Source: Synechococcus sp. ROS8604
Lineage (GTDB): Bacteria; Cyanobacteriota; Cyanobacteriia; PCC-6307; Cyanobiaceae
Direction of reading: 5' to 3'
Assembly (NCBI RefSeq): GCF_014279655.1
Contig: NZ_CP047946.1
Coordinates: 1,116,001 to 1,180,000 of the forward strand
Length of the DNA stretch: 64,000 bases
This document shows positions 37,819-46,068 of this stretch, piece after piece (position 1 is the stretch's first letter; each line of letters begins with the position of its first letter). Below the pieces are notes generated by a model that did no database searches, was not told the DNA's origin, and was given only the letters and a program-made list of their open reading frames with translations. The position numbers and the translations under genes are program-made.

Positions 37819-37920
37819 GGTTGCTCACCCTAGTAGGCATGGGCTTTCGAAATTAAGATCCCAGTCATAGAAAGCATTCTGTGTTGCCTAATGTTATCTG
37901 GTGTTATCTGCTGCTTGACG

Positions 37921-37942
37921 TTTTGCACACATCTTGCACACA
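37921..37942 (+). promoter_or_regulatory. Possible integrase arm-type sites, left end
   Basis: Two copies of TTGCACAC, spaced by about one helical turn, lie between the left att repeat and the integrase start. Nearly the same sequence stands at 49598-49619 beside the right att repeat, with an inverted GTGTGCAAAA at 49569-49578. Their position at both ends suggests binding sites for the recombinase or an excision factor. Confidence 0.6.
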
Positions 37943-37969
37943 ATGGGAGAGCAGGATGTCGCTATGTAG

Positions 37970-39118
37970 TTGCCACGCATCAGTCAAATTGAGCCTTGGG
38001 TGAAGCCCTTTAGGGACCAGATAAAGGTGTCTTGTGGACCTGGTTGGAAGGTGCTGAATAGTCGTGGAACGATGCGACTTCAGGTCGTTGATGTGGGGTC
38101 AGTGATGCTCCCTTACGAGTGGACGCTGAAAGGATCAACGCAAGCCTTGCCTCGTATTCAGCAGATCTTTAAGCGTTGGGATGGTGGACGCGTCACCCTT
38201 ACTGCTGCATCGCAAATCGCCAACACAAGCAGTTCACATCAGAAACTCGATTTCACTCAGTTAGTTGATGCTTTTCACAAGTTCGTTCCTTATGCAGGCG
38301 AGAAAACGTGGAAAGAGAATTACGTGCCTGTTCTCCGCAACTGCCGCGAGCAATTCAAAGACCGCCCCCCAGTGGACGGTGAAGCTCTTTGTATGGCAGC
38401 ACTGGCGCAATGGGAACAGGGCACAAGGATGCGACAAATCAGCCGCAGAGTCCTTTCCAAGTTCTTGGATTGGGCGGTGCAAAGGGGTCACCTAAAACCC
38501 ATCTACAGCCCACCTGCTCGTTTGCCTGAAACGTTGAAGCCAAAGCGGATTGGATACCCCCTGAGCGATGCACAAATCCTTTCCTTGATTGAATCAATCC
38601 CTGACCCCCGATGGCAGTTCGCCGTTCAACTGCTCGCCGTATACGGGTTACGTCCTGAAGAGTTGCGTTGGTTGCGAATCAAGGATGGTGCTCTTTGGTG
38701 CATCTATGAAAAATCAATGGGTGGCATCAAAGGTCAGAAGACAGAACCCCGTCGCTTGCATCCGTTGTTTGTCCGTGATGTAGATGGCACCGCTATTGAT
38801 TGGAAGCTTCAGGCACGACTTCAAATCGGTGAGGAATTGCCGCCATTGAGAACTGAAGGGAAAGGTGCTCAAGCTGTCACTTCATATCTGCGAAGACGTA
38901 AAACCTGGATGGCAATGATTGAGGAGGCAGACCATGCAGGTGAACAGCTCACGACTTACTCATTCAGGCATCGCTATGCCAAAGAAAGCCATACCAACAA
39001 CCTTCCTGTCGCCAATATCGCTGAGGCAATGGGACACACGATGGAAGTTCATCTGAAGAACTACGGCAGGTTCAAACCATCAGGAACAGGCAATCTCTAT
39101 GCCGAGGTGAATGTTTAA
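37970..39118 (+). CDS. int: Tyrosine recombinase (integrase)
   Basis: Site-specific recombinase that would integrate and excise the island at tRNA-Pro. The 382 residues comprise an N-terminal DNA-binding half and the catalytic domain: Arg228 in YGLRPEEL, Lys near KSMGGIKG, Arg333-His334 in YSFRHRYA, His356 in AMGHTM, and the nucleophile Tyr365 in HLKNYGRF. The first His of the usual HxxR box is Tyr here, which occurs in some phage integrases. The start is a TTG, because a TAG directly precedes it in frame. The frame is intact, so the element may still be mobile. Confidence 0.93.
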   Translation: MPRISQIEPWVKPFRDQIKVSCGPGWKVLNSRGTMRLQVVDVGSVMLPYEWTLKGSTQALPRIQQIFKRWDGGRVTLTAASQIANTSSSHQKLDFTQLVDAFHKFVPYAGEKTWKENYVPVLRNCREQFKDRPPVDGEALCMAALAQWEQGTRMRQISRRVLSKFLDWAVQRGHLKPIYSPPARLPETLKPKRIGYPLSDAQILSLIESIPDPRWQFAVQLLAVYGLRPEELRWLRIKDGALWCIYEKSMGGIKGQKTEPRRLHPLFVRDVDGTAIDWKLQARLQIGEELPPLRTEGKGAQAVTSYLRRRKTWMAMIEEADHAGEQLTTYSFRHRYAKESHTNNLPVANIAEAMGHTMEVHLKNYGRFKPSGTGNLYAEVNV

Positions 39119-39130
39119 CGAGGATCAGGA

Positions 39131-39349
39131 ATGAATAATTTCCAGAAAACCCTTCTCACTGCAGCTCTTGCATGGGTATGCATCGTCATCCCAAATATCG
39201 CTTGGCAAGCACTCGGCAGGAGTCTCTTATGGGATCTGTCCTATGTGCTGCCGCCAGCTTTTGTTGGACCAACTGTCCTGCTAGTTGCCGCTTTCTGGGT
39301 GGCTCTGTTTGCTTGGGCGATATGGCGGCTTTGGAAGACGAACGGCTGA
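39131..39349 (+). CDS. Small two-span membrane protein
   Basis: A 72-residue ORF 12 bp after the integrase. Two hydrophobic helices (LLTAALAWVCIVIPNIAWQAL and VGPTVLLVAAFWVALFAWAIW) are joined by a short loop, and the tail is basic. Its 3' end overlaps the next gene by 28 bp in another frame. Function unknown; it is part of the integrase-proximal module. Confidence 0.6.
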   Translation: MNNFQKTLLTAALAWVCIVIPNIAWQALGRSLLWDLSYVLPPAFVGPTVLLVAAFWVALFAWAIWRLWKTNG

Positions 39350-39705
39350 AGGAACAGGGCTTACCCGAACGGGCAATGAGACTCATCCTTTCGAGTGAAT
39401 GGGTCTCAACCCAATGGGTAATCTCGCCAAACTGCTTGATGTGGCAGCAGCAGCCTGATTACGCCAGATACAAAGAGAAGTCCAACGGTGAAGGCTGGCT
39501 GGTCAACAGACAGGAAGGGATGCTCCTGCAGATCAAGCCAGATGCGCCAACCCAACATGCTCAGTTCGTTCTGGTGAGCTACTACCGCTTGTCAGCTCGC
39601 ATTGGGAAACCCATCAGGCAGCAAAGGATGCTGAGACACCTAGGCATCGAGATGTGGATCAACCTGCAGAAGATCGGTTGGCAACGCTGCTCATCGCCCA
39701 ACTGA
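39322..39705 (+). CDS. Hypothetical island protein (paralogous relic at 35.6 kb)
   Basis: A 127-residue protein from ATG 39322 (MAALEDERLKEQGLPERAM). It contains RLILSSEWVSTQWVISPN near the N-terminus, a central YARYKEKSNGEGWLVNRQEGMLLQIKP, and a C-terminal helical half. A longer frame from 39172 overlaps the membrane-protein gene and is unlikely to be used. A truncated paralogue at 35510-35704 shows that this family came with more than one insertion. Function unknown. Confidence 0.55.
   Translation: MAALEDERLKEQGLPERAMRLILSSEWVSTQWVISPNCLMWQQQPDYARYKEKSNGEGWLVNRQEGMLLQIKPDAPTQHAQFVLVSYYRLSARIGKPIRQQRMLRHLGIEMWINLQKIGWQRCSSPN
39374..39438 (+). repeat. 65-bp imperfect direct repeat, copy 2 (partner at 35631-35695)
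   Basis: Aligns without gaps to 35631-35695. Here it lies within the small gene after the integrase. Confidence 0.8.
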
Positions 39706-39829
39706 CTACCTGTTTGGGGGATACGTCAGCGACGAAACACTCCGATGGGGTTTCTTTAAATAGCATTATAGTGAGACTGAAAATAGTATTAGCCTGCTCT
39801 AAGTTACCCTATTAATTGCTTGCAATAAA

Positions 39830-40723
39830 TTGAAAGATAACGCTGATGCGCAAAATATGGGGATTGGGCTTTGGTCAGCATTGGTTTCAAGTGCTTACTT
39901 GATTCTGGCAGACTATCTACTGAATCATTTTTCTGCGTTCTGGCTATTGTTCACATCATTGATGATTCTGCCTTTTTTTGTGCCAGTGGCATGGAGAAAT
40001 AAAAGCAAATACTTGTCATGGACAAAAACAGCCTGGTTTGCATTTGCATTGGTAGGAATCCTCAGCGGTGCATATAATTTAGCCTTTCTATTGAGTGCTG
40101 ATAAGTTGCCAATCTCCGTCGCTTCAATGTTTCTTTCCATAGCCTCAGTAATGGTTTTACCTTTGACATGCTTGATGTCAAACAGGTTTCCGCAACTGCT
40201 AGAGCTGGCTTCGATTGTAATGGTTCTAATAGGAGTCATCCTAGTCTTGCAGCTCCATGAAGCAAAATATTCATTACTTGGAATAATACTAGGATTATTG
40301 ACAACATTTTTAACCGCTAATGCAACGATTTACTCAAGCAAATCTAGACACCTTCTTGTCGCAAGTGAAGCAATGATTTCCAAGCAGCTAGGGAAACTTG
40401 TATTCGCAGTTATTGGATTGACGTTTTTTATAAAAGAAGATTTAGAGCCTAATGATTCAGCGGCATACCTGTGGTTAATTCTTGGATTATACGGGTTGAT
40501 TAAAATATATGATACCTTTGTAGCTTCTCGTGCGCAGTTTCTGCTACCTCCACTCATATTTCAAAATCTCAGCCTTTTGAGTCTTCCTGTGGTTTGCATA
40601 GCAGAACTAATTCTTTTTAATGGAACTTTTTCTATTTGGCAGTGGATGGGGGTAATTGCAATAATTCTTGCTGGGTTTTTGGCTTCGCGCTCAAAACAAA
40701 TTAAAATAAATCCTATCCAGTAA
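39830..40723 (+). CDS. EamA/DMT-superfamily transporter
   Basis: A 297-residue membrane protein with about ten hydrophobic segments in two five-helix halves, typical of drug/metabolite transporters that export small molecules. The segment LSADKLPISVASMFLSIASVMVLPLTCL is typical of the EamA fold's helix 3-4 region. The longest frame starts at a TTG; ATG 39857 (MGIGLWSALV) is an alternative. Codon use is AT-rich compared with the core. A terminator follows at 40811. Cargo gene; substrate unknown. Confidence 0.85.
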   Translation: MKDNADAQNMGIGLWSALVSSAYLILADYLLNHFSAFWLLFTSLMILPFFVPVAWRNKSKYLSWTKTAWFAFALVGILSGAYNLAFLLSADKLPISVASMFLSIASVMVLPLTCLMSNRFPQLLELASIVMVLIGVILVLQLHEAKYSLLGIILGLLTTFLTANATIYSSKSRHLLVASEAMISKQLGKLVFAVIGLTFFIKEDLEPNDSAAYLWLILGLYGLIKIYDTFVASRAQFLLPPLIFQNLSLLSLPVVCIAELILFNGTFSIWQWMGVIAIILAGFLASRSKQIKINPIQ

Positions 40724-40810
40724 AATTTTCAGGCAACATATCTAATACAACATCAAAAAAGCAGGGGGCGTTATGTGTCGCTATTATTCTCCCGACTGAA
40801 TATTCACTAG

Positions 40811-40833
40811 CCCTGCCAGGAGCGGGGTTTTTT
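40811..40833 (+). terminator. Rho-independent terminator
   Basis: Stem CCCTGC / GCGGGG with loop CAGGA, then six T. It closes the EamA transcript and lies just upstream of the beta-barrel fragment. Confidence 0.7.
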
Positions 40834-40859
40834 ACTGCAGCGGGGAACGCTTCAGGCAG

Positions 40860-41219
40860 TTGCCCCAAACCAATGACCCTCGACACTCAGATTACTCTCG
40901 CTCTACTTCAAGAGCTGCTGATGGCTCTGGCGTACTCGGACGCTTAGCCTATGAAATGACCAGTGGCGTCACAGCAGGAGTAAATGTCTCCTATGACGAA
41001 GCATTCGATACAAGAGTTTCAGCTGATCTTAAAGTGCGCTTTGGTGGCCCAAGTACAACAGCAGCTAAGAAGAAAAAGTGGGAGAATCCAACTATCAATG
41101 CGTTAACAGCATCACCCAAGAATAGGGATGTGAGGGTGCATGATAAAACAGGAGATGGTAGAAAGTGTATTTCGGATCAATATGTTACTGTTAATTGTGG
41201 TCCTCAACCAGGTTTTTGA
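40860..41219 (+). CDS. Outer-membrane beta-barrel fragment (inverse-autotransporter-like), N-terminally truncated
   Basis: The 119-residue frame opens with a TTG directly after a terminator. Residues about 20 to 62 (GVLGRLAYEMTSGVTAGVNVSYDEAFDTRVSADLKVRFGG) have the alternating pattern of the last strands of a cyanobacterial inverse-autotransporter-type barrel. A soluble tail follows with a Cys pair (KCISDQYVTVNCG). There is no signal peptide and too few strands for a barrel, so this is probably the 3' end of a larger gene moved or cut by recombination. Confidence 0.5.
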   Translation: MPQTNDPRHSDYSRSTSRAADGSGVLGRLAYEMTSGVTAGVNVSYDEAFDTRVSADLKVRFGGPSTTAAKKKKWENPTINALTASPKNRDVRVHDKTGDGRKCISDQYVTVNCGPQPGF

Positions 41220-41496
41220 AAGTCGTGGATGGTGAACTGTTGTCTAACATTATTTGTGCTTAACCCCCAAAGCTCACGCCACCAAAGAGGCTTTTTGTTT
41301 GTTTACTGCCTAATCACGCATAAAAGACAACCAATGCCTGGCATGATCTGAGCATAGAGTTGGCTTGGTTTGATCGGTTTATTTAAAATCTAAGTTGAAT
41401 TAAAGCCTAGGCACAGTAAATACTGCTTCCGATTTTGTTCTGCTAGTAATATAGGCATCGGTTCTATTATTGTACTGTTAATAGTGAAATAATTGA
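41220..41496. other. Non-coding gap before the RAYT transposase
   Basis: No ORF or clear REP palindrome is seen. A weak stem with a T tract lies near 41270-41300 (AAGCTC ... GAGGCTTTTT) and may be a terminator. Confidence 0.35.
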
Positions 41497-42279
41497 TTAA
41501 AGCATCATTCTTGTATCGCCATCGCGGATGCCATTTGCTCTTCTAAATCTCACCGCAACTTGATGCCACTCCTCTGGAATTTGATTAAGGCGAATGTCAA
41601 ATGCAAAGGGTAATTTCTGCTGTCCTGGTGAGACCCGGTTCTTCCTGCTTTGGCTGCTTCTGCCTTTTTCTACCAGTCGTTTCAGCATTTTTGAGCCCCA
41701 ATGGCACCTAGAACCGCCTTTTCCTTTGTGTCGGTAGTACTGGCAGAACCGTGCATATCGCCTGGAACAGCCTTTTAGGCTTGATGCCAATTGCAGAAAG
41801 CTGGGGTGCCACTCACTGATGCCATCACACTCCAATCTTCCGTAATGCCCGTAATTGGAACAGGGGTCATAAAACCCTTTCCTGATTCCTGCTGCCTTTG
41901 GATTAGCGTGGATGTAGCGCAATGTATTCAGCACTCGTCTGTGATCTTTTGGTGCAATCGCAGTGGCGTAATACCTGGCTTCCCAGAAATGCCCGCAACG
42001 ACCCGACAAACGATTGAGTGCCATGGCTGAGTACCAGCCAATCCAATGCATCAGCTTTGGCAGCTTTGATGCATCATCAGGACGCAGAAGCAGATGCAGG
42101 TGATTAGCCATCAGACACACCGCATACAAGCAATGAGGCACCTTCTGCTTGGCCTTAGGGAGCACAGCTAACAGAACATCACGTCTCAATCCTTTGGCGA
42201 TCAAAAACTGACGGCTATTACACCTGAGTGTGATGTGAAAGGAATGACCTGCTGGTAGAAAGCGCGGTTGACGTGCCAT
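41497..42279 (-). CDS. REP-associated/IS200-like tyrosine transposase (Y1_Tnp, RAYT)
   Basis: A single-strand HUH transposase. The HUH motif is HLH (His60, His62 in ANHLHLLL) and the nucleophile is probably Tyr122 in RYIHANPKAAG. The N-terminal RQPRFLPAGHSFHITLRCN is typical of RAYTs. At 260 aa it has a basic C-terminal extension. No flanking IS ends are recognised, which fits a domesticated RAYT rather than a full insertion sequence. It may have helped shuffle cargo in the island. Confidence 0.88.
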   Translation of the reverse strand: MARQPRFLPAGHSFHITLRCNSRQFLIAKGLRRDVLLAVLPKAKQKVPHCLYAVCLMANHLHLLLRPDDASKLPKLMHWIGWYSAMALNRLSGRCGHFWEARYYATAIAPKDHRRVLNTLRYIHANPKAAGIRKGFYDPCSNYGHYGRLECDGISEWHPSFLQLASSLKGCSRRYARFCQYYRHKGKGGSRCHWGSKMLKRLVEKGRSSQSRKNRVSPGQQKLPFAFDIRLNQIPEEWHQVAVRFRRANGIRDGDTRMML

Positions 42280-42340
42280 ATCCTGACCAAGGTTCTATAC
42301 CATTATTGACAAGATGCTAATGATGCGTTTTAAAAGTTAA

Positions 42341-42622
42341 ATGGTAAGTAGCACCAAACGCTTTAAGCAGCATCACCAAGCTGTCTGTACTGAACTCGAT
42401 GGCGATGTAGCTTTATTTCAAAGCAATACCTGCGACTATCTTGTTCTTAACGAGACAGGCTCAGCCATTTGGAATGCACTCAAGACTCAGCCAACACTGC
42501 CTGAACTTTGCAAGTATTTGGAGGAGGAATATGAAGTCACTCCAGATGAATGCAAGTCCGCTATCGAAACTTGGCTGGAAGCGGCATTAGATAAAAAAGT
42601 GATTGCCGTGGTTGATGATTAA
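42341..42622 (+). CDS. PqqD-family peptide-binding protein (RiPP recognition element)
   Basis: A stand-alone PqqD-like domain of 93 aa (DGDVALFQSNTCDYLVLNETGSAIWNAL, then LCKYLEEEYEVTPDECKSAIETWLEAAL). Such domains have the winged-helix fold that binds the leader of ribosomally made peptides and presents it to modifying enzymes. It is convergent with the GNAT gene, their stops overlapping by 4 bp, and the neighbouring minus-strand operon encodes an HPr-kinase-like protein and a sulfotransferase. No precursor peptide or radical SAM enzyme is seen nearby. Confidence 0.85.
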   Translation: MVSSTKRFKQHHQAVCTELDGDVALFQSNTCDYLVLNETGSAIWNALKTQPTLPELCKYLEEEYEVTPDECKSAIETWLEAALDKKVIAVVDD

Positions 42623-43185
42623 AACGAGAAATGCGTTTTTAGCTTTCTTACCCAAATTTCACCACCAAGTTGATTTCCTCCAAGCATTTGGAACCCAAGT
42701 CGTGCAAAATAACGGCGCATGGATGCTTTCTGCAAGCCAGGATTAATGTTTTCAGATAGTAATACTTTTGCTCGATGATCACGCTTTTCTACTTCACGAT
42801 AAAACCCTTTAAGGAATGCTCTAAAGAGCTGATTTGTCAGACGTGGATTCCTGGATTCTGGAATTACATACATCCGTTGAAAGTAGGCATGGCTTCCAAG
42901 CTCTAGTGCAGTTTCTAGCTCTCGTAATACGACAAATACAATGCCGTTAATTTTGCCTGACTGATCACGTGAGATTGCGGCTGGCTGTCTCGATATAGGC
43001 TTTTTAAGTAGACCCATGCGCTTCTGGTTATTGCTTAGTGTTGCTCGAAACGACTTCAATTCTTCTTGATGTGGCTTGCCATACTGTATCCAGAAAGCTT
43101 TCAACTCATGTTTTAGCTGATTATTCACCTCTCCAAACACGAATTCAATGTGAGGATCAGTCAACTTCTGGACCCTCATATTCAA
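42619..43185 (-). CDS. GNAT-like N-acyltransferase
   Basis: A 188-residue protein with GNAT character: INGIVFVVLRELETALELGSHAYFQRMYVIPESRNPRLTNQLFRAFLKGFYREV matches beta strand 4 and the acetyl-CoA helix, and a late RRYFARLGFQMLGG matches the terminal part. The start overlaps the sulfotransferase 3' end by 29 bp (less if the second ATG is used), so it is the third gene of a minus-strand operon. The acceptor is unknown and could be a peptide or sugar amine. Confidence 0.7.
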   Translation of the reverse strand: MNMRVQKLTDPHIEFVFGEVNNQLKHELKAFWIQYGKPHQEELKSFRATLSNNQKRMGLLKKPISRQPAAISRDQSGKINGIVFVVLRELETALELGSHAYFQRMYVIPESRNPRLTNQLFRAFLKGFYREVEKRDHRAKVLLSENINPGLQKASMRRYFARLGFQMLGGNQLGGEIWVRKLKTHFSF

Positions 43186-44038
43186 AGCGATTCATCACGT
43201 CAGACAATCCCTTAGCGAGTCGCTTTCGCTGCTCAATTGAAAGCTGTTGTGCTCCTTCTCCTGTGCGCCCTGAGCGAAAGAAGCGTTCACAACCGGCAGG
43301 CTTTTCTGCAAAGCCATTAACATCTTCCTCCAGCTTCTTGAGTCGATCGATGGAGGTATTTTCCAGTGCTTGATCAATTAGATGAGCGTCATTCGGGAGG
43401 CCCAAAAAGGTTGCTAATTTAGTGAATGTTTCTGATCCTTTTGCCAACATATCCTCATAGCGCATGATCAAGACTGGAAGCTGAGTTTGATCAGCCCATG
43501 AGCGCACATGTTGATCCCAGCGGCCCATGTGTTGTCGTACTTGATGGCCGCCAAAGCGTTCCCCTGGCACCAGCGCTGCATTGGGATCCAGTAGGGAATC
43601 AACGCATCGATCCAGCGGCCATGAGAAGAAGTGACTAAGTGATACAGCCACATCTTCCGGGTGGCGCAGGATATAAACAACACCAGAGCAACCTGTTGTA
43701 CTCACCACCGGGCGCCCACGCGAATCAGGAGATTTAAATGCATCATGCACTTTATGAAATCGCTCTCCTTCTGCGAATAGCCATGCACTCGCACCAGCAC
43801 GTCCGCGCATGGGATCGAGTTCGCTAAAACTGAGATCACAACTATTAATTCCTAATTGATCGTCCAGCCAAAGTCTTGATGAGGCAATCGCTCCAGTTTC
43901 AATATCTTGATTAAGATTTAATTCTTCTTCAGGATTGTCTCCTGCCAGCCTCATTAATTCAGTAATAAAAACCCTGCATCAGGTGTTGCCTGATTTTGGA
44001 TACGAGGCTAAATACCAGTAGCTGTTATCTTCAGTCAT
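43157..44038 (-). pseudogene. Sulfotransferase with a TGA in place of the PAPS-loop Trp
   Basis: The start ATG at 44038 overlaps the end of the upstream kinase-like gene by 8 bp. The N-terminus reads YWYLASYPKSGNT, the 5'-phosphosulfate-binding loop, and codon 20, where the family has Trp, is TGA (43979-43981). The frame then continues uninterrupted (CRVFITELMRLAGDNPEEEL) for 273 codons, with GVVYILRHPEDVAVSLSHFF (the 3'-phosphate-binding Arg/Ser region), PVLIMRYEDML, and FRSGRTGEG near the end. Apart from this one codon the gene looks intact. Either a single Trp-to-stop mutation or UGA readthrough fits. Confidence 0.85.
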
Positions 44039-45041
44039 TGCTTGCGTCCTCTTCTGTAGCTTCTCTGCGCTGTTGCATCGATTCGGGTTGCATGAGGTCC
44101 ACCTCCTTGAGGCTTTCGGCCATTGCTTTGATTCCATCTGGAACGATCAAGGCATGCAATGGCACCGTTCGAGCTAGTGCAGCTGCCTGCATAAACAATT
44201 GAGCTTCTGCGTCCATGCCTCGATACATCCTGGCGTGAAAGGCTTGGTTGCGCAGGCGCATTAAGGCATTTGTTTGTGAGAAATTTCGTGAAGCCTTAAG
44301 AGATACTTTTTCCATTTCATCTCCTGCCTCATCGGCATCCTCCTCTTTACCTGAATCTTCTTTGGCGCGATTTAAGGCATAGATCAGCCGTAATGGTGTT
44401 GGCTGTGGCATGCAAGTTAACTCTTCAGCTAGCAATGCATATCGCTTAAGTCCCTTTCTTACAGGTTGTAGCTGTGCATAATCCAATTCCAAGGTCATAG
44501 CAGCGTCGTACCAGAGCTTGAGTTGATGCATCCCTGGCTGAACTATCCCATCACTGCCAACGGCAACTAGCTCACTACTGAGTAAGTGCCAACCTTCTTG
44601 GATTAAACACCAGGCCAGGGTGGACTTTCCTGCAGCTGGATGGCCCAATAAGAGAATCGCCTCTCCGTCACGCTCCAGAGCTGTTCCATGCAAAACCAAC
44701 GCGCCACGCTGGATCGCTAGGGCTCCAAGCCCACTGGTTACAGCAAACGTGCGGATGTCGCGGTCGCTAACGCTGTCGTCCCAGCGCTGCCATTCCAAAC
44801 GCTCACCACCAGTGGCACGAAACCAGCCAATGCCTTCCAGTTCTAGGCGCCAATCCTGGGGTGCTAACTGCAGTGTTGGCGTGCTGTGAGGGCTCGGCTC
44901 AAGGCTGGGCCATTGCTCATGATCTCCCTGTTGGATTTGCACCAGCGCATTAATGGTCGATTCGGAGACGGTCAGTTCAGGTAAAACCAAATCACTGCTG
45001 ATCTCTGCCCCAAGGGCGCAATAGCGATGAGGTTTAATCAA
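44031..45041 (-). CDS. HPr-kinase-like P-loop protein of RiPP/PqqD type clusters
   Basis: A 336-residue protein with the Walker A GHPAAGKST (133-141) inside GALVLHGTALERDGEAILLLGHPAAGKSTLA, the arrangement of the HPr serine kinase C-terminal fold. LHGTAL and HLLSSELVAV (a Walker-B-like position) follow. Relatives occur beside PqqD and lasso-peptide genes, where some phosphorylate peptide serines. It is the first gene of the operon kinase-sulfotransferase-GNAT. The acidic insertion near residue 230 is unusual. Substrate not known. Confidence 0.75.
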   Translation of the reverse strand: MIKPHRYCALGAEISSDLVLPELTVSESTINALVQIQQGDHEQWPSLEPSPHSTPTLQLAPQDWRLELEGIGWFRATGGERLEWQRWDDSVSDRDIRTFAVTSGLGALAIQRGALVLHGTALERDGEAILLLGHPAAGKSTLAWCLIQEGWHLLSSELVAVGSDGIVQPGMHQLKLWYDAAMTLELDYAQLQPVRKGLKRYALLAEELTCMPQPTPLRLIYALNRAKEDSGKEEDADEAGDEMEKVSLKASRNFSQTNALMRLRNQAFHARMYRGMDAEAQLFMQAAALARTVPLHALIVPDGIKAMAESLKEVDLMQPESMQQRREATEEDASND

Positions 45042-45104
45042 CGAAATAGTGAGGTTTCATGGAGTCTCTCGTGATTAGGCCTGAGCTGGCAAGAACTCAC
45101 TGAG

Positions 45105-45263
45105 ATGCCTCTTGATCCAGGAGAAGAGTCTTCTCTTGCAGCGCTTACCAAAATGGCTGAGGAACTAAGCAAGACACCGGCAGAAGCGTTATCCCGGTTG
45201 ATGGCAAAACAGTTTCTCCGCAGAAAAGGTGGCGGAGAGTTCTTCTGTGAGGGGATTCGGTAG
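45105..45263 (+). CDS. Small hypothetical protein, uncertain
   Basis: A 52-residue plus-strand ORF (MPLDPGEESSLAALTKMAEE, then LSKTPAEALSRLMAKQFLRR, and a GGGEFF end). It is helical and amphipathic, resembling small antitoxin or regulator peptides, and it opens opposite the kinase-like gene. A longer minus-strand frame over the same DNA has worse composition. It is also the only small ORF close enough to be considered as a substrate peptide of the cassette, but it lacks a leader motif. Confidence 0.35.
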   Translation: MPLDPGEESSLAALTKMAEELSKTPAEALSRLMAKQFLRRKGGGEFFCEGIR

Positions 45264-45561
45264 TTGCACAAAGACAGCGTTGATTGACTCACCCTGCGCT
45301 TCGCTGTGCCAGTTTCCGTTGGTTCTTGTCCAGAATCACCTCTCAGGAATGAGGAATCTCATCAGTACTGGGTCGTTCATCTCTTGATCATCTGTGGTTG
45401 TGACAGGTACGCGGACATTCCGCCTGCGTAGGGCTTGGTGATTGCGTTAACTGGGTTACGAACAGGGGTCAGCAGCAGATGCAGCAACAGCAGTAGACAG
45501 CCAAGGTTTATAACTGCCAAAATTGGCTAGTGAAACGACTCCTTCATAAATCTGAGAAGAT
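45264..45561. other. Intergenic stretch in the island
   Basis: About 300 bp with no supported gene. It separates the tailoring cassette from the secreted protein and replication module. Confidence 0.4.
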
Positions 45562-46053
45562 TTGGGGGCACTTAGATCGTCAATCTTATTTATTTACACA
45601 ATCAATGCATTCTTTGATTCAAAATACATAAAATCACTCGCTTTAATACCATTAGAATTACTATTCCTCTCCTCTTTGTGGACAATTCAACCCGCCCTTT
45701 CTGAATCACTCGTCGGCGAATATCGATGCATCGGCAAGAATAGTAACGGTGGACAATATACAGGAAAAATAACTATTTCAAAGGAAGGCCAGGGATATTT
45801 CCTGACCTGGGTAATTGGTGGATCTACTCATCACGGGGTAGCGATTAAACGTGGAAACGTACTAGCCTCAAGCTGGTCACCAAGCCCTAATCAGCACGGG
45901 CTAGTTATTTATGAGATTGAGAGTCACGGACAATTAAAGGATCTATGGTCGCAATACCCAGACGCGAGAACAATTAATTCGGAAGATTGCGAGCTAATAA
46001 CGCTTAATTCATCTTTGCATTTGCATCAAAGATTCGCAGCTCGATTGTCTTGA
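45562..46053 (+). CDS. Hypothetical exported protein
   Basis: A 163-residue frame opening with a TTG. Residues about 5 to 45 are hydrophobic (SLALIPLELLFLSSLWTIQPALS), looking like a long signal sequence. The mature part is beta-rich (LVGEYRCIGKNSNGGQYTGKITISKEGQGYFLTWVI, HHGVAIKRGNVLASSW) with a Cys pair, and resembles small lipocalin-like domains found in many cyanobacteria. No in-frame ATG exists early, so the start is uncertain. AT-rich codon use. Confidence 0.55.
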   Translation: MGALRSSILFIYTINAFFDSKYIKSLALIPLELLFLSSLWTIQPALSESLVGEYRCIGKNSNGGQYTGKITISKEGQGYFLTWVIGGSTHHGVAIKRGNVLASSWSPSPNQHGLVIYEIESHGQLKDLWSQYPDARTINSEDCELITLNSSLHLHQRFAARLS

Positions 46054-46068
46054 GATCGTCTTCTTTCC

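Noticed and set aside
37775-37843. Second complete tRNA-Pro at the left att
   Set aside because: Identity with the real tRNA ends at the anticodon stem; the 5' half is replaced by unrelated sequence.
45038-45292. 84-codon minus-strand ORF next to the kinase-like gene
   Set aside because: Low-complexity Ser/Leu composition and no leader motif; the opposite-strand 52-codon frame is more protein-like.
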